Part shown: positions 1-7,073 of the stretch, piece by piece
How positions within the stretch are numbered: position 1 is the first letter of the stretch
Layout: each line of letters begins with the position of its first letter
Assembly: GCA_945928315.1 (NCBI GenBank)
Contig: CAMENN010000023.1
Location: forward strand, 1 to 32,850
Source of the DNA: an uncultured Clostridia bacterium
Lineage (GTDB): Bacteria > Bacillota > Clostridia > Christensenellales > Aristaeellaceae
Length of the DNA: 32,850 bases
Direction: 5' to 3'
Notes under the pieces: generated by a model
The model's input: only the letters and a program-made list of their open reading frames with translations
Databases searched by the model: none
Told to the model about the DNA's origin: nothing
Translations under genes and position numbers: made by a program

Positions 1-153
1 GGCATGCGCATGGTCGTCTTCTCCCTGCTGCTGCTGATCATCATCCTCTTCTTCCGCAACGGCCTGTTCGGCCACAAGGAGGTCACCTGGTCCTCCATCG
101 GCCGCCGTCTGGCCGCGCTCGGCGGGCACAAGGAGGTGTCGCACCATGAATAA
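1..153 (+). CDS. livM: Branched-chain amino acid ABC transporter permease LivM (C-terminal end only)
   Basis: The open frame enters from the left edge and ends at the TAA at 151-153. It gives about 50 residues: a hydrophobic helix (FSLLLLIIILFF), then the short Gly/Phe-containing segment FRNGLFG and a basic cytoplasmic tail. The FRxxGLFG ending after the last helix is typical of LivM/LivH permeases, and the next two genes are the matching ATPases LivG and LivF. The end overlaps the livG start by 8 bp, which implies translational coupling. Only the tail is visible, so the call rests largely on context. Confidence 0.8.
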   Translation, partial: GMRMVVFSLLLLIIILFFRNGLFGHKEVTWSSIGRRLAALGGHKEVSHHE

Positions 154-925
154 GCGCGTGCTCGAGGTCAACCACGCCACGATGCGCTTCGGCGGCCTGG
201 TCGCCGTGAACGACCTGTCCATGCACATCGACCATCAGGAGATCGTCGCGCTCATCGGCCCCAACGGCGCGGGCAAGACGACCGCCTTCAACATGATCAC
301 CGGCGTGTACACGCCCACCGAGGGCTCCGTGACGCTCAGCGGCCGCAGCATCACCGGCATGCGGCCCGACCGCATCGCCGCAGCCGGCATCGCGCGCACG
401 TTCCAGAACATCCGCCTGTTCAAGGCGCTGACGGTGCTGGACAACGTGGTCATCGCACAGCACCTGCGGCTGACCTCCTCCTGGGTCGGCGCGGTGCTGC
501 GCTCCCCGCGCTACCGCAAGGAAAACGCGCAGATGTACGCCCGTGCCAAGGAGCTGCTGACGTACATGGGCCTGTGGGAGGTCTGCGGCGAGATCGCCAG
601 CTCCCTGCCCTACGGCATGCAGCGCAAGCTGGAGATCGCCCGCGCGCTGGCCACGCAGCCAACGCTGCTGCTGCTCGACGAACCGGCCGCCGGCATGAAC
701 CCGGCCGAGTCCGCCGAGCTGACGGAGCTCATCCGCGGCATCCGCGACAAATTCCACCTGACCGTGCTGCTCATCGAGCACCACATGGACGTGGTCATGG
801 ACATCTCCGACCGCATCTATGTGCTCAACTACGGCAGCCTCATCGCCGAGGGCACCCCGGCGCAGATTCAGAGCAACGAAGACGTGATCCACGCCTATCT
901 GGGAGGTGACGAGGATGAAGCTTGA
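146..925 (+). CDS. livG: Branched-chain amino acid ABC transporter ATP-binding protein LivG
   Basis: This is a 259-residue cytoplasmic ATPase that powers high-affinity uptake of leucine, isoleucine and valine or related amino acids with LivHM and LivF. The P-loop GPNGAGKTT lies near residues 38-46, the signature region SLPYGMQRKLEIARAL near 152-167, and Walker B LLLLDEPAAGMNP follows, with the Gly-Met-Asn-Pro that is characteristic of LivG. The H-loop is in LLIEHHMDVV. Length matches the family (about 255). The ATG at 146 is preceded by AAGGAGG. The gene overlaps both livM and livF, so it is part of one operon whose promoter lies outside the window. Confidence 0.95.
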   Translation: MNKRVLEVNHATMRFGGLVAVNDLSMHIDHQEIVALIGPNGAGKTTAFNMITGVYTPTEGSVTLSGRSITGMRPDRIAAAGIARTFQNIRLFKALTVLDNVVIAQHLRLTSSWVGAVLRSPRYRKENAQMYARAKELLTYMGLWEVCGEIASSLPYGMQRKLEIARALATQPTLLLLDEPAAGMNPAESAELTELIRGIRDKFHLTVLLIEHHMDVVMDISDRIYVLNYGSLIAEGTPAQIQSNEDVIHAYLGGDEDEA

Positions 926-1631
926 AATCCGTGACCTGCACGTCTCCTACGGCGGCATCCGCGCGCTCAAGGGCGTGAGCCTGACCGTCGAGGAGGGGCA
1001 GATTGTCACGCTCATCGGCGCGAACGGCGCGGGCAAATCGACAACGCTGCGCGCCATCTCCGGCCTGCAGAAGCCGCAGAGCGGCTCCATCCTCTACGGC
1101 GGCGAGGAGCTGACCGGCCTGCCGGCCAAGGAGGTCGTCCGCCGCGGCATCATCCATGTGCCGGAGGGCCGCCGCGTCTTCCCGGACATGACCGTCGCGG
1201 AGAACCTCAAAATCGGCGCGTTCCTGCGTCGGGACAGCGCGGGCATCGCCTCGGACATGGACTACGTCTACACGCTCTTCCCGCGCCTGAAGGAGCGCTC
1301 CTGGCAGCTGGCGGGCACGCTCTCCGGCGGCGAGCAGCAGATGCTGGCCGTGGGCCGCGCGCTAATGAGCAAGCCGAAGGTGCTGATGATGGACGAGCCG
1401 TCGCTGGGCCTGGCCCCGCTGGTGGTGAAGGACATCTTCTCGATCATCCGCCGGGTGAACGAGGACGGCATCACGGTGCTGCTCATCGAGCAGAACGCGA
1501 ACGCAGCGCTGCGCGTCGCGCACTACGGGTATGTGCTGGAGACCGGCACCATCACGCTGACCGGCACCGGCGAGGAGCTGCTGCGCAATGAGTCCGTGCG
1601 CGAGGCCTACCTCGGTAAGCGGAAGGCATGA
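915..1631 (+). CDS. livF: Branched-chain amino acid ABC transporter ATP-binding protein LivF
   Basis: A 238-residue ATPase, the partner of LivG in the Liv importer. It carries P-loop GANGAGKST, the LivF-type segment VPEGRRVFPDMTVAENL, signature LSGGEQQMLAVGRALM, Walker B VLMMDEPSLGLAP and H-loop LLIEQNANAAL, all in the normal order. An in-frame GTG at 906 would add three residues, but GGAGG at 902-906 is well spaced for the ATG at 915, so 915 is preferred. The gene overlaps the end of livG by 11 bp. It appears to be the last gene of the operon: a structured repeat follows within about 20 bp and no co-directional gene comes next. Confidence 0.95.
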   Translation: MKLEIRDLHVSYGGIRALKGVSLTVEEGQIVTLIGANGAGKSTTLRAISGLQKPQSGSILYGGEELTGLPAKEVVRRGIIHVPEGRRVFPDMTVAENLKIGAFLRRDSAGIASDMDYVYTLFPRLKERSWQLAGTLSGGEQQMLAVGRALMSKPKVLMMDEPSLGLAPLVVKDIFSIIRRVNEDGITVLLIEQNANAALRVAHYGYVLETGTITLTGTGEELLRNESVREAYLGKRKA

Positions 1632-1647
1632 CGATAAGCGCAGAGCC

Positions 1648-1808
1648 GCTTTAAGCAGCGCGAAGCGAGAAAGGGGTCTGGGGACTGGTCCCCAGGCAGG
1701 TTTGGGCGGCAGCCCAAGCAGGGGGTATGGGGACGGCAGTCCCCAACGTCCCCAAATCGTGAAGCGATCAAAGAAAAAAGGAGTCAGGACGCGAAGCGAG
1801 CCCTGACG
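1648..1808 (+). repeat. Structured intergenic repeat, family A, copy A1
   Basis: This is the copy of family A that follows livF. Read in the livF direction it contains GCGCGAAGCGAG, the stem CTGGGGAC/GTCCCCAG, the stem TTGGGC-GGCA-GCCCAA, an extra stem TGGGGAC-GGCA-GTCCCCA seen only here, an ATCGTGAAGCGAT hairpin, an A-rich linker, and the terminal stem GTCAGG...CCTGAC. On the opposite strand that last stem is followed by a T-rich run. The modules recur in the same order in copies A2 and A4-A7. Confidence 0.85.
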
Positions 1809-1839
1809 GAGAGTTATCGCACAGTCCGGCTCCATTTGA

Positions 1840-2045
1840 AAACAATATGAACCGGCATGGATTGAGTCAAAGGAAGACGAAATCGAGATCGGCTACGTCG
1901 TGCATCCTCACAAGCAGGGGCACGGCTACGCGACGGAGGCCGTCCGCGCCGTGCTGGAGGAGCTGCGCGATATAGGGTTCCGGCGGGTCACAGCGGGCTA
2001 TTTTGAGGGAAACGAAGCGAGCCATCGCGTGATGGAGAAGTGCAG
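1840..2045 (+). pseudogene. GNAT (RimJ/RimL-like) N-acetyltransferase remnant
   Basis: About 68 codons of an acetyltransferase core survive, roughly from codon 1840 (just after an in-frame TGA at 1837-1839) to the segment GNEASHRVMEKC. The visible part has the beta4 strand EIEIGYVVHP, the acetyl-CoA loop QGHGYA (Q-x-x-G-x-A) and the helix/strand that normally ends in N-E-A-S-x-x-V-M-E-K. The N-terminal third and the C-terminal strands are missing, and there is no start codon with a ribosome site. After 2045 the frame runs into unrelated sequence. It is best read as a decayed fragment, perhaps cut by the repeat that abuts it on the left. Confidence 0.75.
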
Positions 2046-2078
2046 TTCTGACGCCCGATCGAAGCTCCCACATATCAA

Positions 2079-2119
2079 AACGTCCCCTTCGCACGCACAC
2101 TGCATGCGGAGGGGACGTT
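2079..2119. terminator. Long inverted repeat, possible bidirectional terminator
   Basis: Arms of 15 bp (AACGTCCCCTTCGCA and TGCGGAGGGGACGTT, one G-T pair) enclose an 11-nt loop. On the minus strand the stem is followed by TTTTGATATG, a short T run; on the plus strand the T run is weak. It lies just 3' of the acetyltransferase remnant and may be its old terminator. Confidence 0.5.
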
Positions 2120-2308
2120 CTGTTTGCGATGCGGTTTGGTCAGGTCATGCCGGTTTATCCTGCTCTGCATCTGTATTCACACTTCACGAGCCAAACCCGT
2201 CTCAATCGCAGGCTGCTCTGAGACAGCGTTTTCTTGGGTTGTTTTGGGGCTGCCGCCCCAAAGCCTGCAATTACTGCTCTCAAACAGGATGAGCTGTTCG
2301 ACAACCGG

Positions 2309-2441
2309 CCGTCAGGTAACGCTTCGCTCCCTGACTACTTTTTCTTTGATCGATTCGCGATATGGGAACGTTGGGGGATTTCATCCCCCAAACCCCTAGA
2401 CTGGGGACCAGTCCCCCAGACCCCTTCTTCACTTCGCGCTG
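2309..2441 (-). repeat. Structured intergenic repeat, family A, copy A2
   Basis: A full-length copy just 3' of the ROK-ManA gene and in the same sense as it. On the plus strand the order is GTCAGG...CCTGAC stem, T-rich run, ATCGATTCGCGAT, stem TTGGGGGA/TCCCCCAA, stem around GGGGACCAGTCCCC, and CACTTCGCGCTG. An isolated further hairpin, TTGGGGC-TGCC-GCCCCAA near 2245-2275, resembles one module of the family. Confidence 0.85.
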
Positions 2442-2468
2442 ATGGCCCGCAGCTTTCTGCCAGAGGCG

Positions 2469-4373
2469 TCACAGCGTCGTGCGCAGCAGGCGCATCTTGC
2501 CCGCCAGCCTGCAGGCGCCCATGCCCGCGGGCAGGAACACGCTCTGTCCCTTCGCCAGTGCAAGGCTCTCGCCGCCGCAGAGCAGCGCGCCCTCACCCTC
2601 GAGGCACAGCAGCGACACGAAGCTCTCCGGCGTCACGTTCTCCTCCATCAGGCCCGAAACCGTCAGCTCGCTCACGTTGAAGCGGTCGCAGGCGACCAGC
2701 GGCTGCAGCCGGCCGCCCGGCACGTCATGCGCCGGCTCCGTCGGGCCGACCGGCGTCTCCGGCCGCTCACGCTTTGCGACATCCAGCGCCTTGGCGATGT
2801 GCAGCTCGCGCGGCTTGCCGTCCGCGCCCACGCGCCCGTAATCGTACACGCGGTACGTCAGGTTGGAGCTTTGCTGCACCTCCGCGATGAGCAGCCCCGC
2901 GCCGATGGCATGCACCGTGCCCGCTGGGATGAAGAACACGTCGCCGGGCTTCGCCTCCACCCAGTTCAGCAGCTCGGTCAGCGTGTTCTCGCGGATGGCC
3001 GCCTCCATCTCCTCCAGCGTCGTCAGCCGCTTGAAGCCGTAGTAGATGCCCGCGCCGGGCTTCGCGTCTACGACGTACCACATCTCCGTCTTGCCCAGCT
3101 GGCCGTTCTCCTTCGTGCGGGCGTATTCGTCGTCCGGATGCACCTGCACGGAGAGCGACTGCGCCGCGTCGATCAGCTTGATGAGCAGCGGGAACTCCGT
3201 GCCCGCCTCCGCGCCCGCGCGCAGATGCTGCGGGTTCGCCTCGAGGTACGCCGTCAGCGTCTTCCCTGCCCACGGCCCGTTCACGATCACGGACGGCCCG
3301 GCCGGATGGCAGCTCAGTTCCCAGCTCTCCGCCAGCGGGGACATGTCGGTCTTCTTGCCGTAGTCCTCTTTCAGGCGCTCGCCGCCCCAGAGGTAGTCCT
3401 TGAACGCCGGCGACAGGCGCAGCGGCGCGCAGGCCGGGCGGCGCAGACAGAGCGCGGCCGCGCCGATGATGCCCGCCAGATTGCCCAGGCTCGCTGTGGC
3501 GACCTTCGTCACATAGCTCGTCTCCCCGCCGTAGCAGTTCGCGCGCACATAGTCGTTCAGCGGGCCGGTGAGCGCCTCGCCCTGTCCGGAGACGCCGCCG
3601 CCGATGAGGATCATCTCCGGGCGCAGCAGGTTGACTAGATTGGTCAGTGCCTCACCCAGGTATGTCTCATACTGCGCGATGACGGCCTTCGCCGTCTCGT
3701 CGCCGCGGTTCTTGGCGTCATAGACGTCGTAGGCGCTCAGGTTTTCCTTGCACAGCAGGCTCTCCGGGTGCTTTTCGGCGGCCTCCCTGCCCATGCGGAT
3801 GAGGCCCGTCGCGGAGACGTAGCTCTCCACGCAGCCCGGCCGGCCGCAGGTGCAGCGCACGCCGCCGGAGATGAGCGTCGTATGGCCGAACTCCGCGCCC
3901 GCGCCGTCCTCGCCCTCCAGCAGCTCACCGTCCATCACGATGCCGCTGCCCACGCCCGTCCCCAGTGTGATGAGCACGACGCTCCGGCAGTCCTTCGCGG
4001 CGCCCGCGACAGCCTCGCCCAGCGCGGCGCAGTTGGCGTCGTTGCTCAGGCGGCAGGGATAGCCCGTCAGGCGGGTGAGCTCCTGGCACAGCGGCACGTG
4101 ATCCCAGTGCAGGTTGTTGGCGTAGACGACCTCGCCGGTGCCGCCGCGGCAGGAGCCCGGAGCGCCCACGCCGATGCCCGCGCAGTCTGCGGGATCAAAC
4201 CCGCTGCGCCGGATGAGCTTCTCCGCCAGCGTGGCCATGTCCGCCACAATCTCCAGCCAGGGGCGCTGTGCGCGCGTGCGCACACTGTCCTTTGCGAGTA
4301 GGCGGTAGTCCTCATCCACAAGTCCGGCGGCGATATTCGTTCCGCCCAGGTCGATGCCGATTGCATAGCGCAT
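2469..4373 (-). CDS. Fused ROK-family sugar kinase and mannose-6-phosphate isomerase (ManA type)
   Basis: One 634-residue frame holds two complete enzymes. Residues 1 to about 310 are a ROK kinase: DLGGTN at 8-13, catalytic Asp112 in SNDANCAALGE, and the ROK zinc site His164 with Cys174, Cys176 and Cys181 (CTCGRPGC). Residues from about 316 to 634 are a type I mannose-6-phosphate isomerase of Bacillus ManA size, with metal ligands Gln410 and His412 (SVQVHPDD), Glu430 (KTEMWY), His488 (GTVHAIGAG) and Arg508 (YRVYDYGR). No stop or frame break separates the halves. From family knowledge, the pair would phosphorylate a hexose and interconvert mannose 6-phosphate and fructose 6-phosphate, so mannose or fructose is a better substrate guess than glucose. 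AGGAAG precedes the ATG. It is the last gene of the sugar and sensor cluster. Confidence 0.92.
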   Translation of the reverse strand: MRYAIGIDLGGTNIAAGLVDEDYRLLAKDSVRTRAQRPWLEIVADMATLAEKLIRRSGFDPADCAGIGVGAPGSCRGGTGEVVYANNLHWDHVPLCQELTRLTGYPCRLSNDANCAALGEAVAGAAKDCRSVVLITLGTGVGSGIVMDGELLEGEDGAGAEFGHTTLISGGVRCTCGRPGCVESYVSATGLIRMGREAAEKHPESLLCKENLSAYDVYDAKNRGDETAKAVIAQYETYLGEALTNLVNLLRPEMILIGGGVSGQGEALTGPLNDYVRANCYGGETSYVTKVATASLGNLAGIIGAAALCLRRPACAPLRLSPAFKDYLWGGERLKEDYGKKTDMSPLAESWELSCHPAGPSVIVNGPWAGKTLTAYLEANPQHLRAGAEAGTEFPLLIKLIDAAQSLSVQVHPDDEYARTKENGQLGKTEMWYVVDAKPGAGIYYGFKRLTTLEEMEAAIRENTLTELLNWVEAKPGDVFFIPAGTVHAIGAGLLIAEVQQSSNLTYRVYDYGRVGADGKPRELHIAKALDVAKRERPETPVGPTEPAHDVPGGRLQPLVACDRFNVSELTVSGLMEENVTPESFVSLLCLEGEGALLCGGESLALAKGQSVFLPAGMGACRLAGKMRLLRTTL

Positions 4374-4416
4374 AGTGTGATCTTCCTTTCTATTTCAATC
4401 CCCGTTTCGGAGACCG

Positions 4417-5883
4417 TCATGGCGTTCGGTACAGGTTGAGCCAGGGGGCGCTGAAGGGCAGGCGGTCGAACTCGCTGCGTTCATACACCTCGCAGGAGGC
4501 GCCGCGCCGCACGCGCACGAGCCGGTCGGCCAGCGTGAACGCGTCGGCAAGGTTGACCGCGAGGATCACCACCGCCGCGCCGCTGTGAAGCAGCTCCTCC
4601 AGCAGCTCCCAGATGTGCATGCGCGTATCCAGATCCGCGCCGCGGAACGGCTGCACGCACAGCACCACGCGCGGCCTTTGCAGCAGGATGCGCTGATAGA
4701 CGACGTCGTAGCGCTGCCTGCGCGTCATGCGGTCAGGGTAGAGCGTGAACACGTCCTCGCCCATGCGCTGCGCCCACTCGCGGCGCAGGCCCTCTCGCGC
4801 GCGGCGGCTGCGCCAGATCTCCGGCAGGCGGTGATCGACCGTCATGCACAGGTTGTCCAGGCAGCTCATCTCCGGGAAGATCATCGACACATCCGGCAGC
4901 TCCCGGATGATCGCGATCTCCCGCGTGGGATGCGGGGAAAACGGCTTGCCGCCCAGCAGGATCTCGCCCGACTCGGCCCTACGCTCGCCCAGCAGGATGG
5001 AGATCAGGTCGCCGAAGACGAGGTTCTGCAGATCCTGCAGGACCACGCACTCCCCCGGCGCCGCCGTCAGCGACACCCCCCGCACCGCGCCGCCGCGCAG
5101 ATCGCGCAGCTCCAGCGCACTGGAGGCCGGCCGGGATGCCGGGCTCTGGCGAAGCTGCTCGCGCACGCGTTCCAGATAATCGCCGCCGTAGAGCGCATCG
5201 CCGTCCTTGAGCGTGAGCACGGTGATGATCCGCCCGTTGGAGTAGACCGCCGTGCGGTCGCACAGCTGCATCAGCTCCTCGTAGTGATAGCTGATATACA
5301 GGAACGAAATGCCCTGCTGTGCATAGCGCCGCAGCAGCGCGTGCAGGCGCTCAAGCTCGACGTCGCTGATGATCGTGCCAATCTCGCGCAGGATGATCAG
5401 CCTGCATCCGGCGACGACCGCTTTGACCAGCTCCACCACCACGCGCTCAAACGGGCTGAGGGTGCTGACCAGCGCATCCGCGCGGATATCGACACCCAGG
5501 CTGTCGAGCACCGGCTGCACCTGTCCGGCCAGCACGCGGGGGCGCACCAGCCAGCTTCGAAAGCCCGGCCGCAGCACGAAGATGTTGTCTGCGACAGTCA
5601 GGTCCTCCACCAGGCTGCTCTGGCTCTTGATGACGCCGACGCGGTTGTCATGCCGCCCGGGTGCACGCCAGCTGTTCACGCGCTCCCCGCGGTAATAGAC
5701 GCTGCCCGCGCGCAGCGGCAGGTTGAGGCGCAGCAGGTCGATGAGCGCGGAGATGCCGTGGCCGCTCCTGTGCAGCACGCCGACGATCTCCCCGGCAAAC
5801 ACGCTGAGGCAGAAATCCTCCAGCTGCACCACGCCCTGCTCCACATAGGTGACCTCGGACAGGCGCAGGACCTCCTCCCTCAT
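4417..5883 (-). CDS. Degenerate RbsA/MglA-like tandem ABC ATPase, probably catalytically dead
   Basis: A 488-residue protein with the two-domain layout of sugar ABC ATPases, but its nucleotide motifs are lost. In domain 1 the P-loop reads HRSGHGIS (residues 38-45), with Ile44 where the ATP-binding Lys belongs. The signature is LSPFE instead of LSGGQ-like, and Walker B is RLIILREIG with Arg for the Asp. In domain 2 there is no P-loop (VVLQDLQNLVFGD) and Walker B is VVLCVQPF. The intact paralogue at 11006-12514 keeps these motifs. The gene overlaps the histidine kinase gene by 4 bp, so it is probably co-produced with it and may be a regulatory or docking subunit rather than a transport motor. 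The open frame is full length, which argues against simple decay. Confidence 0.82.
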   Translation of the reverse strand: MREEVLRLSEVTYVEQGVVQLEDFCLSVFAGEIVGVLHRSGHGISALIDLLRLNLPLRAGSVYYRGERVNSWRAPGRHDNRVGVIKSQSSLVEDLTVADNIFVLRPGFRSWLVRPRVLAGQVQPVLDSLGVDIRADALVSTLSPFERVVVELVKAVVAGCRLIILREIGTIISDVELERLHALLRRYAQQGISFLYISYHYEELMQLCDRTAVYSNGRIITVLTLKDGDALYGGDYLERVREQLRQSPASRPASSALELRDLRGGAVRGVSLTAAPGECVVLQDLQNLVFGDLISILLGERRAESGEILLGGKPFSPHPTREIAIIRELPDVSMIFPEMSCLDNLCMTVDHRLPEIWRSRRAREGLRREWAQRMGEDVFTLYPDRMTRRQRYDVVYQRILLQRPRVVLCVQPFRGADLDTRMHIWELLEELLHSGAAVVILAVNLADAFTLADRLVRVRRGASCEVYERSEFDRLPFSAPWLNLYRTP

Positions 5884-6923
5884 CTCAGCACCTCCCGGTT
5901 GCGCACGTCGCGATCGCTGGTGATGATGGGCAGGGTGATCTCCACGGTCGTGCCCAGCTCCGGCATGGAGTAGACGTGCAGCCCGTATTCCTCGCCGAAG
6001 AGCAGGCGGATGCGGTTATCCACGTTCACCAGCGCAACGCCGCCGCGCTGGCTGCCCGCGCTCGCGCCGACGAGGCCGCCCTTGCCCAGCTTGCCGTTGA
6101 GCCGCGCGAGCGTCTCCTCATCCATGCCCACGCCGTCATCGGAAACCTGGATGAGCAGGCGCTCGCCGGTGCGCTGCAAATAGATGGTGAGGTGTCCCTT
6201 ACCGACCTTGAGCTCCGTGCCGTGGATGATCGAGTTTTCCAGGATCGGCTGCAGGGTCAGCTTGGGCAGGCGGCAGCGGTAGAGCTCCTCGCGGTCCTCC
6301 GGCGCGCAGCGCACCGTCAGCTCCAGCCGGTCGCCGAAGCGGTACTGCTGGATGTGGAAGTACGTCTCGCAGTTTTGCAGCTCGTCCTCCACGGAGACGA
6401 GGTTTTCGACCTTGCTGATCGTATAGCGGAAGAAGTTGGCCAGCGCCTCCGTCATGTCCGCGACGCTTGAGAGCCCGGCCATCATCGCCTCGCTGCGGAT
6501 GCTCTCGAGCGTGTTGTAGAGGAAGTGCGGGTTGATCTGGTTCTGCAGCGCAAGGTACTGCGCCTGCCGCTTGTTGAGCTTGAACATCTGCGAGGGGCTG
6601 AGCATCTGGCGCAGCTCGCCCAGCAGCCGCTCGTCGCCGGGGCCCATCAGCGTGACCGGCCCCATCTCCTCCTCGCCGCCCGCATAGCCGCGCAGCATGC
6701 GTTCGAGCGCCTGCTCCCGCTTCCGGTATGGCCGCGCGACGAACAGCCACACCGCCACGCCCATCAGCAGCAGCGCCGCCAGTGCGGCAAGCTCCGGCCA
6801 GACGGGCACGCCTCCGCGCAGCGCGGTGACAAGCGCGCACAGCAGGAGCGCTGCCGTCACGACGCCCCCGGCGATCATCAGATCGCGCAGCCGCGCGAGC
6901 AGATAGCGGTATCTCCCGTTCAT
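5880..6923 (-). CDS. YesM/LytS-type sensor histidine kinase
   Basis: A 347-residue membrane kinase. Two helices (about residues 16-35 and 43-63) are joined by only about seven residues, so there is almost no extracellular sensor domain. The His-kinase segment NQINPHFLYNTLESI puts the phospho-acceptor at His133. The ATPase part has the N box QPILENSIIHG and the G box VSDDGVGMDEE. The start at 6923 (MNGRYRYLL) is chosen because GAGGAGGGG sits just upstream; a longer in-frame reading to 6998 would be coded by the repeat A3. It pairs with the response regulator upstream and overlaps the degenerate ATPase downstream by 4 bp. Sensing is probably supplied by another protein. Confidence 0.9.
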   Translation of the reverse strand: MNGRYRYLLARLRDLMIAGGVVTAALLLCALVTALRGGVPVWPELAALAALLLMGVAVWLFVARPYRKREQALERMLRGYAGGEEEMGPVTLMGPGDERLLGELRQMLSPSQMFKLNKRQAQYLALQNQINPHFLYNTLESIRSEAMMAGLSSVADMTEALANFFRYTISKVENLVSVEDELQNCETYFHIQQYRFGDRLELTVRCAPEDREELYRCRLPKLTLQPILENSIIHGTELKVGKGHLTIYLQRTGERLLIQVSDDGVGMDEETLARLNGKLGKGGLVGASAGSQRGGVALVNVDNRIRLLFGEEYGLHVYSMPELGTTVEITLPIITSDRDVRNREVLR

Positions 6924-6950
6924 GGCGCGCCCCCTCCTCTCGTGATGGTT

Positions 6951-7055
6951 TCCGGATCGTTTCGCGATGGGGGAACGTTGGGGAATTTCATCCTCCAAAC
7001 CCCTAGCCTGGGGACATCGTCCCCAGACCCCTTCCTCGCTTCGCGCTGTTTTAAG
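6951..7055 (-). repeat. Structured intergenic repeat, family A, copy A3 (short form)
   Basis: This copy lies between the response regulator and kinase genes, in their sense. It keeps ATCGTTTCGCGAT, the stem TTGGGGAA/TCCTCCAA (imperfect), the stem CTGGGGAC-GTCCCCAG and CGCTTCGCGC. It lacks the GTCAGG...CCTGAC module and its T-rich run, so the antisense terminator-like part is missing inside this operon. Confidence 0.8.
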
Positions 7056-7073
7056 ATGCCTGGCGGTAAGCCG

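Noticed and set aside
2442..3638. Long open frame on the plus strand, antisense to the ROK-ManA gene
   Set aside because: It has no ribosome site, its composition is Arg/Ala/His-rich as expected for an antisense shadow in GC-rich DNA, and it lies fully over a gene with clear motifs.
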